From positions 147,635 to 211,634 of the forward strand of contig NZ_QMJY01000082.1 of the NCBI RefSeq assembly GCF_003574395.1: a stretch of DNA of 64,000 nucleotides. Direction: 5' to 3'. Within the stretch, counting starts at the first letter, position 1; every line of letters starts with the position of its first letter. This DNA is from Tabrizicola thermarum. GTDB lineage: Bacteria; Pseudomonadota; Alphaproteobacteria; Rhodobacterales; Rhodobacteraceae. Under the pieces are notes generated by a model. It was not told where the DNA came from, searched no databases, and saw nothing but the letters and a program-made list of their open reading frames with translations. The translations under genes were made by a program, and so were the position numbers. Shown here piece after piece: positions 27,311 through 35,030 of the stretch.

Positions 27311-28125
27311 GCCGCCCACCCGATCTCGGCTTGCATGCAGACCCAGCCGTCCTCCGTGACCGTGCACAGCCGGTTGCCCGCGCCCTGCAGGCGCAGCCGG
27401 TCGTGCAGGAAGGCCGGCCGGACGCCGCGGAAGCGGTAGCTCTGCGGCAGGGTATGCTTCCGCGCCAGGGCCGCCTGCATCAGCAGCATCGCCTGCAACG
27501 GACCATGCACGACCAGACCCGGATAGCGTTCGACCTCCGTTGCATAGGGCAGGTCGAAATGAATCCGGTGCGCGTTGAAGGTCACGGCCGAAAAGCGGAA
27601 CAGCCGCACCGTGTCGATGGCCACCGTCTCCTGCCAGTCGGGCGCTTCGGCCGCGACGGGCGTCGGCGGCACATAGGTCTCGGGAATGGCGACATAGACG
27701 ATGTCCTGTTCCTCGCGGATCGCCAGCCCTGCCGCTCCGTGCACCTCGTGGCCCACCGTGACAAAGACCATGCGCCCGGTGCTGCCGGCCTTTTCGGCCA
27801 CTTTCAGGATGGTCGAGCGCCGCCGCATCGTCTCGCCGACATGCAGGGGGGCGAGGAACTCCAGCCGCCCGCCCGCCCACATCCGCCGTTCCAGCGGCAC
27901 CGGCGGCAGAAAGCCTCCGCGCGCCGGATGCCCGTCGCGGTCCATGCCCGACATCGGCGTCTCCGGCGTCCAGCCGATCCAGTGCCACAGGGGCGGCAGC
28001 GGATCGCCCGCTGCCACAGGCCGCGCCGCCTCCAGTGTTGCCGCCAGCTGCAAGGCCTGACGCGGCGTGACGCAGTCCTCGGCCTCTTCGGTGCGCCCCA
28101 CCCAGTCGCCGTATGTGTCGGTCAT
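27307..28125 (-). CDS. Hot-dog fold acyl-CoA hydratase, mesaconyl-C4-CoA hydratase-like
   Basis: A 272-residue double hot-dog protein of the HTD2/MaoC-N (FAS1-like dehydratase) group. The N-terminal half has GDPLPPLWHWIGW, RGGFLPPVPLERRMWAGGRLEF and HVGETMRRRSTILKV; the C-terminal half has FSAVTFNAHRIHFDLPYA and PGLVVHGPLQAMLLM, where Asn, His and the following residues form the hydratase site in relatives. It closely resembles the mesaconyl-C4-CoA (3-methylfumaryl-CoA) hydratase type. The start at 28125 (MTDTYGDWVG) has GGTGG upstream; an ATG at 28203 would add an unrelated leader. The 78-bp upstream gap is AT-rich and holds a TGRAATAT direct repeat. Confidence 0.85.
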   Translation of the reverse strand: MTDTYGDWVGRTEEAEDCVTPRQALQLAATLEAARPVAAGDPLPPLWHWIGWTPETPMSGMDRDGHPARGGFLPPVPLERRMWAGGRLEFLAPLHVGETMRRRSTILKVAEKAGSTGRMVFVTVGHEVHGAAGLAIREEQDIVYVAIPETYVPPTPVAAEAPDWQETVAIDTVRLFRFSAVTFNAHRIHFDLPYATEVERYPGLVVHGPLQAMLLMQAALARKHTLPQSYRFRGVRPAFLHDRLRLQGAGNRLCTVTEDGWVCMQAEIGWAA

Positions 28126-28150
28126 TTTATTTCCACCCGCCGTCGCATTT

Positions 28151-28177
28151 TGAAATATGCTGTCGCGTATGGAATAT
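28151..28177. promoter_or_regulatory. Candidate operator: TGAAATAT / TGGAATAT direct repeat before the hydratase gene
   Basis: Two near-identical octamers, TGAAATAT (28151-28158) and TGGAATAT (28170-28177), start 19 bp apart. Between them lies an imperfect inverted repeat, ATATGC-tgtc-GCGTAT. The region is markedly more AT-rich than its surroundings and sits 26-52 bp upstream of the hydratase start. It is a plausible binding site for a regulator of the hydratase/CoA-transferase pair; no regulator gene is adjacent. Confidence 0.3.
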
Positions 28178-28203
28178 CGATTGCGCCCCGGGTCAAGCGG
28201 CAA

Positions 28204-30681
28204 TCAGGGGATGGGCGCTTCCGTCGCAGGGCTCAGCTCCATCACCCCCGCCGCCGCCGCGCGGGCAAGGTTGGGGTCCAGCGACATCGGGATGTACTCC
28301 CCCCGCCGCCACAACTCGCCCAGATCGTCATAGTGGCGGCTCAAGGGATGCCCCGACTGCCCCGTCGCCGTGATGAAGACCGAACTGTCGGGGTCCGCGA
28401 AATCATAGACCCCGCGATAGCCCGCCGAATGCACGTTCTGATAGGGCTCCGGCCCCTCGCCCCGCGTCACACCCCGCATCAACGTGTCATCCCCGCCGCT
28501 GGTCGATTGCCGGATGTTCACGAAATACTTGATGAAGGGCACATCCCCCAGCACCGGGTGGTCGTGCACCGCCTGGTGCGCATCCCCCCAGCGCCAGCTT
28601 TCCAGGTTCGGCCCGTACTTTTCCGTCAACTCCAGCAGCGCATCGTCCAGCGCCATCCGCGCGATGTCGGTGCAGGTCTCCACCGCCGCCGACTGGATCA
28701 CATCGCACCACACGCTCGCGCCCCCCACGTTGCGATAGACCCGCTCGATGAACACCGGAGAGATATGGGTGAAGCTGTCCGCCATCGCCCCCAGCTCGTC
28801 GCGGATCAGCCGCTCCTGCACCGCGCGCAGCCAGGCCTCGGCGATAAGAGGCTCGGGCAGATGCTCGTTCATCTCGCCGTTCCATTCCGCCAGAAGGATC
28901 AGCGCCCGTTGCCGCAGCCGCTCGGGCGAGCCCTCCGCCGCCGCCTCGCCGGTGAACCACAGATCCGCCCCGATCAGCGGCAAGAGCGCCCGCGCGGTCG
29001 GGTTCACCGTATCCAGCTGCGCTTCGATGAAACTTTCCCGCGTATGCACCTCGCGTGCCTGCATCAGGGTCAGCCAGCGCTGGATGCGCTGCGTGTCGCC
29101 CCAGTCGAAACTCACATGCTTGGGGAAGGGCCGGTCCACCGTCTTGTTGTTGGTGTTGCCCAGCAGGCCCGAGCCCGGATTGCGGAACACCGGGTTGTCC
29201 TCATAGGGCAGCACGCCGCGAAAACCCACATGCGGGTCCGACCCCAGCGCCGGAAGCCGGCCTTTCGACGGATGCTCCGGGTCGCGCGCGGGGATCGCCC
29301 CCATCACCTGCATCGCGATCCCGGTCTTGTCCGCCAGCATCACGTTCTGCGCCGGGGCCACGACCAGCTTTCCCGCCTCCAGCGCCTGAGGAATGTCCTG
29401 CGCCCGCATCAGCGCCATCGCTCCGCTGATCGAGGTGTCGGCCCCCGACAGCGCGGTCCAGCTGATCGCCGCCACATGACCTGCGGGCGTGATCGTGCCC
29501 AGACTGTAGTGCCCGCCCGGCAGGATCGGCCCGTTCCGCGACCAGCGCAGCGTCAGGGTCACCGGCTCGGCCCCCTTGACCTTGATGATCGACTGTCGGC
29601 TCTCGAACCGGGCCCAGCCCTCGGGCGTCCGGTATTCTTCCGGGTTTGCCGGGTTGACCTCCTCGATCACCACGTCCTGATCGTCGACATAGGCCGTCGT
29701 CAGGCCCCAGCCCAGCTGATCGGACCGGCCGACCAGCACCACCGGCACCCCCGGGATCGTCCCGCCGATCACGCCGCCCGTCTGCAACTCCAGCCGCGCC
29801 AGATACCAGATCGTCGGCGCGGTCAGTCCAAGATGCGGATCGTTCGCCAGAAGGCTTCCGCCCGCCGCCGACCGTCCCGGCATCGCCGCCCAGGCGTTCG
29901 ACGCTCCCGTCATGCCCGGTTCGGCCACCGGCGAGAAGGGACCCTCGGCAAAATCGACCGGCTCCATCAGGGGTGCCACCCCCGGCACCAGACTGGCATA
30001 GTCGGGCAGGGCCGCGACCCCCTGGCTCGGGTCGTCGGGCAGGATGTCGGCCAGCCGCGCGGGCGACAACAGAAGCGACACCCGCGCCCGCAACACCTCG
30101 GTCTGCAGGGACCCCGACAGCTGCAAGGCCATCAGCTTCAGGATCGCGATCGAATCCGCCGGGGCCCAGGCCGAAATCTCGGGCTCGAACAGGAAGAACT
30201 CGGGCGCCCCCCGGCCGCGCGCGCCCTTGTTCACCTCGCCGATCCAGGCATTGACCCCGGCGGCATAGGCCTCCAGCGCGCGGCGCGTCCGGGCGTCCTG
30301 CGCCTCGACCGATTGCAGCGCCAGACCGTAAAGATCATAGCGCCGCATCAGCTCGTCGACTTTCACCGTGGCGGGACCGAACAGCTCGGACAGCCGCCCC
30401 TGCGCGGTCCGGCGCAACATGGTCATCTGCCACAGCCGGTCCTGCGCATGGGCGAAGCCCAGGGCGAAGAACACATCCTCATCCGTCGCGCCGAAGATAT
30501 GCGGCACATCGTCGTTGTTGCGCACGATCTCGACCGGGGCCGAGATGCCCGCGACCGTGAAATCCTCATTATAGTCGATCAGCGACCGCGACAGGATGTA
30601 ATAGACCAGCAAAGCTGCCAGCACGCCCAGGGCGATCAGTCCGGTGGCGATCCGGATCAGCCAGCGAAAGACGGTCAGCAT
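28204..30681 (-). CDS. Penicillin acylase family protein (Ntn hydrolase)
   Basis: An 825-residue precursor of the penicillin/cephalosporin/AHL acylase family. An N-terminal hydrophobic segment (about residues 7-29) directs export or anchors it. The alpha-chain region has RNNDDVPHIFGATDEDVFFALGFAHAQDRLWQM. The autocatalytic cleavage site is GA-SNAW, with the nucleophile Ser near residue 261, followed by the beta-chain landmarks LLANDPHLGL, GTIPGVPVVLVGR, LGWGLTT, and SGHPLSRHYDDL near the C-terminus. The mature enzyme should be periplasmic and cleave amide bonds. The substrate could be N-acyl homoserine lactones, beta-lactam side chains or other N-acyl amides; sequence alone does not decide. 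It lies 78 bp upstream of, and in the same direction as, the hydratase pair. Confidence 0.9.
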   Translation of the reverse strand: MLTVFRWLIRIATGLIALGVLAALLVYYILSRSLIDYNEDFTVAGISAPVEIVRNNDDVPHIFGATDEDVFFALGFAHAQDRLWQMTMLRRTAQGRLSELFGPATVKVDELMRRYDLYGLALQSVEAQDARTRRALEAYAAGVNAWIGEVNKGARGRGAPEFFLFEPEISAWAPADSIAILKLMALQLSGSLQTEVLRARVSLLLSPARLADILPDDPSQGVAALPDYASLVPGVAPLMEPVDFAEGPFSPVAEPGMTGASNAWAAMPGRSAAGGSLLANDPHLGLTAPTIWYLARLELQTGGVIGGTIPGVPVVLVGRSDQLGWGLTTAYVDDQDVVIEEVNPANPEEYRTPEGWARFESRQSIIKVKGAEPVTLTLRWSRNGPILPGGHYSLGTITPAGHVAAISWTALSGADTSISGAMALMRAQDIPQALEAGKLVVAPAQNVMLADKTGIAMQVMGAIPARDPEHPSKGRLPALGSDPHVGFRGVLPYEDNPVFRNPGSGLLGNTNNKTVDRPFPKHVSFDWGDTQRIQRWLTLMQAREVHTRESFIEAQLDTVNPTARALLPLIGADLWFTGEAAAEGSPERLRQRALILLAEWNGEMNEHLPEPLIAEAWLRAVQERLIRDELGAMADSFTHISPVFIERVYRNVGGASVWCDVIQSAAVETCTDIARMALDDALLELTEKYGPNLESWRWGDAHQAVHDHPVLGDVPFIKYFVNIRQSTSGGDDTLMRGVTRGEGPEPYQNVHSAGYRGVYDFADPDSSVFITATGQSGHPLSRHYDDLGELWRRGEYIPMSLDPNLARAAAAGVMELSPATEAPIP

Positions 30682-30774
30682 GTGGGCCTGTCCATGGGGG
30701 CCTGTCCTTGACGGCGGGGGGCGGATCGGTTCCTAGTCCATGCACCGGGCAAGGGCAACACGCGGGGGGCGCAT

Positions 30775-31638
30775 ATGGCGAAAGTGGCATTTCTTGGCTT
30801 GGGAGTCATGGGTTTCCCGATGGCAGGTCACCTGATGGCCAAGGGACACGAGGTGACGGTCTACAACCGCACGCCCGCCAAGGCCGAGGCCTGGGTTGCG
30901 CGCCACGGCGGCAGGTCCGCAGCCACTCCGGGCCTTGCCGCCAGCGGGGCCGAATTCGTGATGGCCTGCGTCGGCAACGACAATGACCTCGCCCAGGTCT
31001 GCACCGGCCCTGACGGCGCCTTTTCGACCATGGCGCCGGGGGCGGTCTTCGTCGACCACACCACGGTCTCCGCCACCATCACCCGCAAACTTGCCGCCGA
31101 GGCCGCAGCCCGCAAGCTCGGTTTCGTCGATGCGCCGGTCTCGGGCGGGCAGGCGGGGGCGGAAAACGGCCAGCTGTCGATCATGTGCGGCGGCGATCCG
31201 GCCGACTATGCAAGGGCCGAGCCGGTGATGGCGGCTTACGCCCGCATCTGCCGCCTGATCGGGGTCAGCGGGGCCGGGCAGCTGGCCAAGATGATGAACC
31301 AGATCTGCATCGCGGGTCTGTTGCAGGGCCTGTCCGAGGCGCTCGCCTTCGGCCAGAAGGCGGGCCTCGACGGCGAGAAGGTGGTCGAGGTCATCAGCCA
31401 GGGCGCTGCCGGCAGCTGGCAGATGGTCAACCGCCACAAGACCATGCTGGCGGACCAGTTCGACTTCGGCTTCGCGGTGGACTGGATGCGCAAGGACCTC
31501 GGCATCTGCCTGGCCGCCGCCGACGAGATCGGCGCCCGCCTGCCGGTGACGGCGCTGGTGGACCAGTTCTACAAGGATGTGCAGCTGATGGGCGGGGGGC
31601 GGAACGACACCTCCAGCCTGATCCGTCGGCTGAAATGA
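30775..31638 (+). CDS. NAD(P)-dependent beta-hydroxyacid dehydrogenase (3-hydroxyisobutyrate dehydrogenase family)
   Basis: A 287-residue cytoplasmic oxidoreductase. The Rossmann motif FLGLGVMGFPMAGHL with NRTPAKAEAW downstream (an Arg after beta2 suggests NADP preference) is followed by the substrate-binding DAPVSGGQAGAENGQL and the catalytic lysine in AGQLAKMMNQI. Relatives oxidise 3-hydroxyisobutyrate or reduce tartronate semialdehyde or succinic semialdehyde. No pathway neighbour fixes the substrate. Divergent from the penicillin-acylase gene, with 93 bp between them. Confidence 0.9.
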   Translation: MAKVAFLGLGVMGFPMAGHLMAKGHEVTVYNRTPAKAEAWVARHGGRSAATPGLAASGAEFVMACVGNDNDLAQVCTGPDGAFSTMAPGAVFVDHTTVSATITRKLAAEAAARKLGFVDAPVSGGQAGAENGQLSIMCGGDPADYARAEPVMAAYARICRLIGVSGAGQLAKMMNQICIAGLLQGLSEALAFGQKAGLDGEKVVEVISQGAAGSWQMVNRHKTMLADQFDFGFAVDWMRKDLGICLAAADEIGARLPVTALVDQFYKDVQLMGGGRNDTSSLIRRLK

Positions 31639-31658
31639 ACCCGCGTCCAGTGCCCCTG

Positions 31659-31685
31659 CTCTTTTCGCAAATACTCCCGCCGGAG
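31659..31685. repeat. Rhodobacterales-type intergenic repeat (copy 2)
   Basis: The sequence ctcttttcgcaaatactcc, continuing into cgccggagg, is the inverse-oriented, one-base-shorter match of gagtatttggcgaaaag at 1476-1492. It lies just after the dehydrogenase stop (31638), between convergent genes. The shared block is 16-17 bases, too long for chance in a window this size. Function unknown; a processing or termination role is possible. Confidence 0.55.
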
Positions 31686-31736
31686 GCTTGAACCCTGTCC
31701 GCCTGGCGCCAGGCCGGAACCGAAGCGCCGGGGTAG

Positions 31737-31755
31737 GGTGGGCGAAGCGCCCACC
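31737..31755. repeat. REP-like palindrome ggtgggcg-aag-cgcccacc
   Basis: A perfect 8-base stem with a 3-base loop, followed by ttccc, lies in the 213-bp gap between the dehydrogenase and the SYLF lipoprotein. The wording gtagggtgggcgaagcgccc recalls REP-type palindromes I have seen dispersed in proteobacterial genomes; only one copy is found here. It may act as a weak bidirectional terminator for the convergent genes. Confidence 0.5.
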
Positions 31756-31851
31756 TTCCCGTCACCGGGCAAAGATTGACAAATCCTGAACGTCCACAGC
31801 GAAGCCCTTGATTTCAAAGGGCTGCTCGAAGTGACCGCGCGCGGTCACCCC

Positions 31852-32412
31852 TCAGGGGATGATCCGGGTATACTTGACCCCGGCCAGCGAGGCCCCGGCG
31901 ATCAACCCCTGCTGCCCGAAGACGAGCGCGATCACATCGTTCAGCTCGGTCGTTTCCTTGCCGATCGAGGCGCCATCCTCCGGGCTCGCATAGCGGATGT
32001 CCGCCCCCACCGCCCAACCCGAGGACCTGCGGAACTTCTCCAGCGCCTCGGGGGTCATGAAGAACAGGGCGTGGGCATATTGCTGCGCCCCGATCTGCAA
32101 CCCGAAGGACCCCTTTGCCGCGGCATAGTAGTCCACTGTCGCCCCCTGGATCCGCAGCGCCCCGCGTCCGAAGGCCCCGCCGAACCCAGCGCCGACCTCG
32201 GTCATCAGCGGCATGTACAGCACCCCCGCCGCCCGCGAGGCCAGATCGCGGGTGCCGGGGTAGGTGTTGAACAGATAGTCCTGGGTCGCGGCGACGCGTG
32301 CCTCGATCTGAGCCGCCCCGTTCGAGCCGATCCCGTTGTTGCAGGCCGCCAGCCCGAACGCCCCCGCGCCAAGCATCAGCCCGCGCCGCGTCATCATCAT
32401 CTCGGTCCTCAT
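31852..32412 (-). CDS. SYLF-domain (YSC84-related) lipoprotein
   Basis: A 186-residue protein with a lipoprotein-type signal (MTRRGLMLGAGAFGLAAC, lipobox GLAAC) and a C-terminal SYLF domain (GAGFGGAFGRGALRIQ, YYAAAKGSFGLQIGAQQY, GKETTELNDVIALVF, GQQGLIAGASLAGVKYTRI). SYLF domains bind phosphoinositides in eukaryotes; the bacterial role is unknown, and the site is presumably a membrane facing the periplasm. The start at 32412 (MRTEMMMTRR) has AAAGGG upstream; the in-frame ATG at 32433 is less good, and the internal Met codons at residues 5-7 are alternatives. Monocistronic. Confidence 0.87.
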   Translation of the reverse strand: MRTEMMMTRRGLMLGAGAFGLAACNNGIGSNGAAQIEARVAATQDYLFNTYPGTRDLASRAAGVLYMPLMTEVGAGFGGAFGRGALRIQGATVDYYAAAKGSFGLQIGAQQYAHALFFMTPEALEKFRRSSGWAVGADIRYASPEDGASIGKETTELNDVIALVFGQQGLIAGASLAGVKYTRIIP

Positions 32413-32518
32413 GTCCGCCCTTTCATGCCTCACGGGGTCTCGTCCGCCCCTTGGCGTGCAAACTATCCGCTTTCCGTCTGCCTGTCATGCCCGAAACCCC
32501 GACCCGGCAACCCTGCGC

Positions 32519-33109
32519 CTAAGGGCTCAGCGACCGATACAAAGCGAAATCCTCGGCCGCAAAGTCCCGCAAGAGCGCCGCCGTCTCTGCCGACAGTTCC
32601 GTTGCGCCGGGGGGGGAAACGTTCAGGCGGGGCAGGATGATCTCGCAGTCCAGCCGCTCTTCCAGAAAATGCACGAAGGTTCCGATTTCCTCGTAGCGGA
32701 ACAGCCGGTCCACCCCCTGTCCCTGCCGCGGCCGCAGGAACCTGGCCTGGCTGCCGACATCGGCAAAGTCGGGCCGGTCGTCCCGGCACCAGGCGCGAAC
32801 GAAGTCGTCGAAGGTCATCCCTCGCGTCGACTTGCCGGGCTCGGTCTCCTCGCGCTGGCGGAACCTATACCACGAGCCCAGCCAGTCCGTCGGCTCGCGC
32901 ATCAGGGCCACCAGGGTGAATGTGTCCTTCGAAGCCGCTTCCAGATAGGGCCCGATGAAACGCCGATAGCGATGGACCGTGGTGTGCTTCAACAGGGGCG
33001 GCCGCTGTATCGACACCGCCGCCAGCGATTCGAGAGCGGCAGCAATCGCGGTCGAGCCGGTCTTCGGCGTGGCAAGAAAGGCGAGCCTCTGCTCGAAGAA
33101 CACCAGCAT
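32519..33109 (-). CDS. Small sulfotransferase-like protein
   Basis: A 196-residue protein of the sulfotransferase P-loop superfamily. The 5'-phosphosulfate loop reads FLATPKTGSTAIAAALESL (residues 12-30) and the 3'-phosphate-binding region is LMREPTDWLGSWY. Members transfer sulfate from PAPS to carbohydrates or lipids; bacterial short forms are mostly uncharacterised. The length is at the low end but both cofactor motifs are intact. GGGAG precedes the ATG. It is divergent from recA; no PAPS-synthesis gene is nearby. Confidence 0.82.
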   Translation of the reverse strand: MLVFFEQRLAFLATPKTGSTAIAAALESLAAVSIQRPPLLKHTTVHRYRRFIGPYLEAASKDTFTLVALMREPTDWLGSWYRFRQREETEPGKSTRGMTFDDFVRAWCRDDRPDFADVGSQARFLRPRQGQGVDRLFRYEEIGTFVHFLEERLDCEIILPRLNVSPPGATELSAETAALLRDFAAEDFALYRSLSP

Positions 33110-33222
33110 TTCCCGTCTCCCGCCCCGATTTTCCTGGTCGCGAGCCGCTGATCCCGCAGCATCGTCAACATTCCCTTAACCAAACCGCGCTCAAACTGCC
33201 ACTGCTAGAATTGAGTTGAATT

Positions 33223-33237
33223 GTTCTCACTTTGTAC
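33223..33237 (+). promoter_or_regulatory. Near-match SOS (LexA) box GTTC-N7-GTAC upstream of recA
   Basis: GTTC at 33223-33226 and GTAC at 33234-33237 with a 7-base spacer, one base from the alphaproteobacterial LexA operator GTTC-N7-GTTC. It lies 76 bp before the recA ATG and 13 bp upstream of a perfect box in the opposite orientation, so LexA may bind both sites. Confidence 0.55.
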
Positions 33238-33249
33238 GCATAAGCGTGA

Positions 33250-33264
33250 GAACACTTGGGGAAC
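33250..33264 (-). promoter_or_regulatory. Perfect SOS (LexA) box upstream of recA (reverse orientation)
   Basis: GAAC-acttggg-GAAC, the exact reverse complement of GTTC-N7-GTTC, the LexA operator established for Rhodobacter, Rhizobium and other alphaproteobacteria. It ends 49 bp before the recA start, a position suited to repression. It predicts DNA-damage induction of recA and the coupled MOSC gene. Confidence 0.85.
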
Positions 33265-33312
33265 ATCAGGCAGGTTGCCGCTTTGAAGCGGCTATGAAAT
33301 AAGGAGTACGAC

Positions 33313-34383
33313 ATGGCGGTGGCTAACCTTCTGGACCTCGGGGGCAAGCGGGATATGGACAAGGCGAAGGCTCTGGAATCGGCGCTCGCGCAGATCGAGC
33401 GGCAGTTCGGCAAGGGCTCGATCATGCGCCTGGGGGCAGACAGCCCGGCGATGGATATCGAGGCGACCTCGACAGGGTCGCTGGGCCTGGACATCGCGCT
33501 GGGGATCGGCGGGTTGCCGAAGGGCCGGATCATCGAGATCTACGGGCCGGAAAGTTCGGGCAAGACCACGCTTACCCTGCATGTGGTGGCCGAGGAGCAG
33601 AAGAAGGGCGGCGTCTGCGCCTTCGTCGATGCCGAACACGCGCTTGATCCGCAGTACGCCAAGAAACTGGGTGTGAATCTGGATGAGCTTCTGATCTCGC
33701 AGCCCGACACCGGCGAACAGGCGCTGGAGATCGTCGATACGCTTGTCCGTTCCGGCGCCGTGAGCCTGGTTGTCGTCGACTCCGTGGCCGCGCTGGTGCC
33801 GAAGTCGGAAATCGAAGGCGACATGGGCGACATGCAGATGGGGTCGCAGGCCCGGCTGATGAGCCAGGCGATGCGCAAGCTGACGGCCTCGATCGGGCGG
33901 TCGAACTGCATGGTGATCTTCATCAACCAGATCCGCCAGAAGATCGGCGTGATGTTCGGCAACCCCGAAACCACCACCGGCGGCAATGCGCTGAAGTTCT
34001 ACGCCTCGGTCCGTCTTGACATCCGCCGCATCGGCGCGATCAAGGACCGCGAGGAGGTCGTCGGCAATACCACCCGCGTCAAGGTGGTGAAGAACAAGGT
34101 GGCCCCGCCCTTCAAGCAGGTGGAATTCGACATCATGTATGGCGAAGGCATCTCGAAGATGGGCGAACTCGTCGATATCGGCGTCAAGGCCGGGGTCGTG
34201 GAAAAGTCCGGGGCCTGGTATTCCTTCAAGGACGAACGCATCGGCCAGGGCCGCGAGAATGCCAAGGCCTTCCTGAAGCAGAACCCCTCGGTGGCGCTGG
34301 AGATCGAGGACAAGATCCGTGCCGCCAACGGACTCGACTTCACCATGGCCGGGGAAGAGTCCGGCGACGTCCTGGACGAGTGA
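33313..34383 (+). CDS. recA: Recombinase RecA
   Basis: A 356-residue strand-exchange protein and LexA co-protease. Walker [10 protein letters not shown] (residues 78-86), Walker [10 protein letters not shown], the loop 1 region [19 protein letters not shown] and the loop 2 region [20 protein letters not shown] are all intact. AAGGAG lies 9 bases before ATG 33313. The acidic C-terminal tail ([10 protein letters not shown]) is present. Controlled by the two SOS boxes upstream. The stop overlaps the GTG of the MOSC gene (GTGA), an unusual coupling because many bacteria have recX here. Confidence 0.99.
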   Translation: MAVANLLDLGGKRDMDKAKALESALAQIERQFGKGSIMRLGADSPAMDIEATSTGSLGLDIALGIGGLPKGRIIEIYGPESSGKTTLTLHVVAEEQKKGGVCAFVDAEHALDPQYAKKLGVNLDELLISQPDTGEQALEIVDTLVRSGAVSLVVVDSVAALVPKSEIEGDMGDMQMGSQARLMSQAMRKLTASIGRSNCMVIFINQIRQKIGVMFGNPETTTGGNALKFYASVRLDIRRIGAIKDREEVVGNTTRVKVVKNKVAPPFKQVEFDIMYGEGISKMGELVDIGVKAGVVEKSGAWYSFKDERIGQGRENAKAFLKQNPSVALEIEDKIRAANGLDFTMAGEESGDVLDE

Positions 34384-34928
34384 CCGGCCACGTCACATAC
34401 GATGAGTTGATGGCTGCGCTGCCGGGGGTGCTCTCTGCGCCGAAGACCGGCAGCGCGGTTGAATTGTTGTGCCTGCGCCCCGACTTTGGCCAGCGCCGTT
34501 TCGTCGACGAGGTCACGGTGACGAAGGCGCAAGGCATCCCCGGCGAACGCTGGGGCAGCGCGCCCTGGCTGAAGCTGCCCGATGGCAGCGGCCACCCCGG
34601 CATTCAGGTTTCCATCCTGCCGCGCCGGGTGCTGGATCTGGTCTGGCGGAATCGGGAGGCCGTCGTCCACCCGGGCGACACCTTTGTCTGCGATCTCGAC
34701 ATGACCGAGGCGAACCTTCCCGCCGGGCAGTTGCTGCGGGTGGGAACAGCCGTTCTTCGGGTTTCCGAGGTCTGGAATGACGCCTGCGCCAAGTGGAAGG
34801 TGCGCCACGGTGAGGCCGCATTCGACTGGGTGCGTGCGCATCCCGAACTGCGGCTGCGGGGCGTGCTTTGCTCGGTCGATCAGGACGGCGTGATCCGCAA
34901 CGGCGACGCCGTCGAAGTGCTGCGCTAG
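34380..34928 (+). CDS. MOSC domain protein
   Basis: A 182-residue single MOSC-domain protein. MOSC domains are sulfur-carrier modules related to molybdenum-cofactor sulfurases and YiiM-type detoxifiers. Recognised from the middle part ([20 protein letters not shown]) and the C-terminal part with the conserved cysteine ([19 protein letters not shown]) and the ending [21 protein letters not shown]. The start is GTG 34380, which overlaps the recA stop; ATG 34410 is possible but lacks a ribosome site and removes conserved-looking sequence. Co-transcription with recA places it under SOS control. No molybdoenzyme gene is near. Confidence 0.87.
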   Translation: MTGHVTYDELMAALPGVLSAPKTGSAVELLCLRPDFGQRRFVDEVTVTKAQGIPGERWGSAPWLKLPDGSGHPGIQVSILPRRVLDLVWRNREAVVHPGDTFVCDLDMTEANLPAGQLLRVGTAVLRVSEVWNDACAKWKVRHGEAAFDWVRAHPELRLRGVLCSVDQDGVIRNGDAVEVLR

Positions 34929-35030
34929 ACGGCTTTTTTCCGTTGGACATGGCCCGCCTGTGGACAGGCCCCGTACGGGGGGCTACATGGGGGACCGAAT
35001 TCACGCATCCGTCCCAAGGACCGCCCTCAC

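Noticed and set aside
30684..30707. Direct repeat gggcctgtcc, two copies 14 bp apart, at the start of the acylase gene
   Set aside because: Short, GC-rich and without any regulatory or mobile-element context; likely chance or minor slippage.
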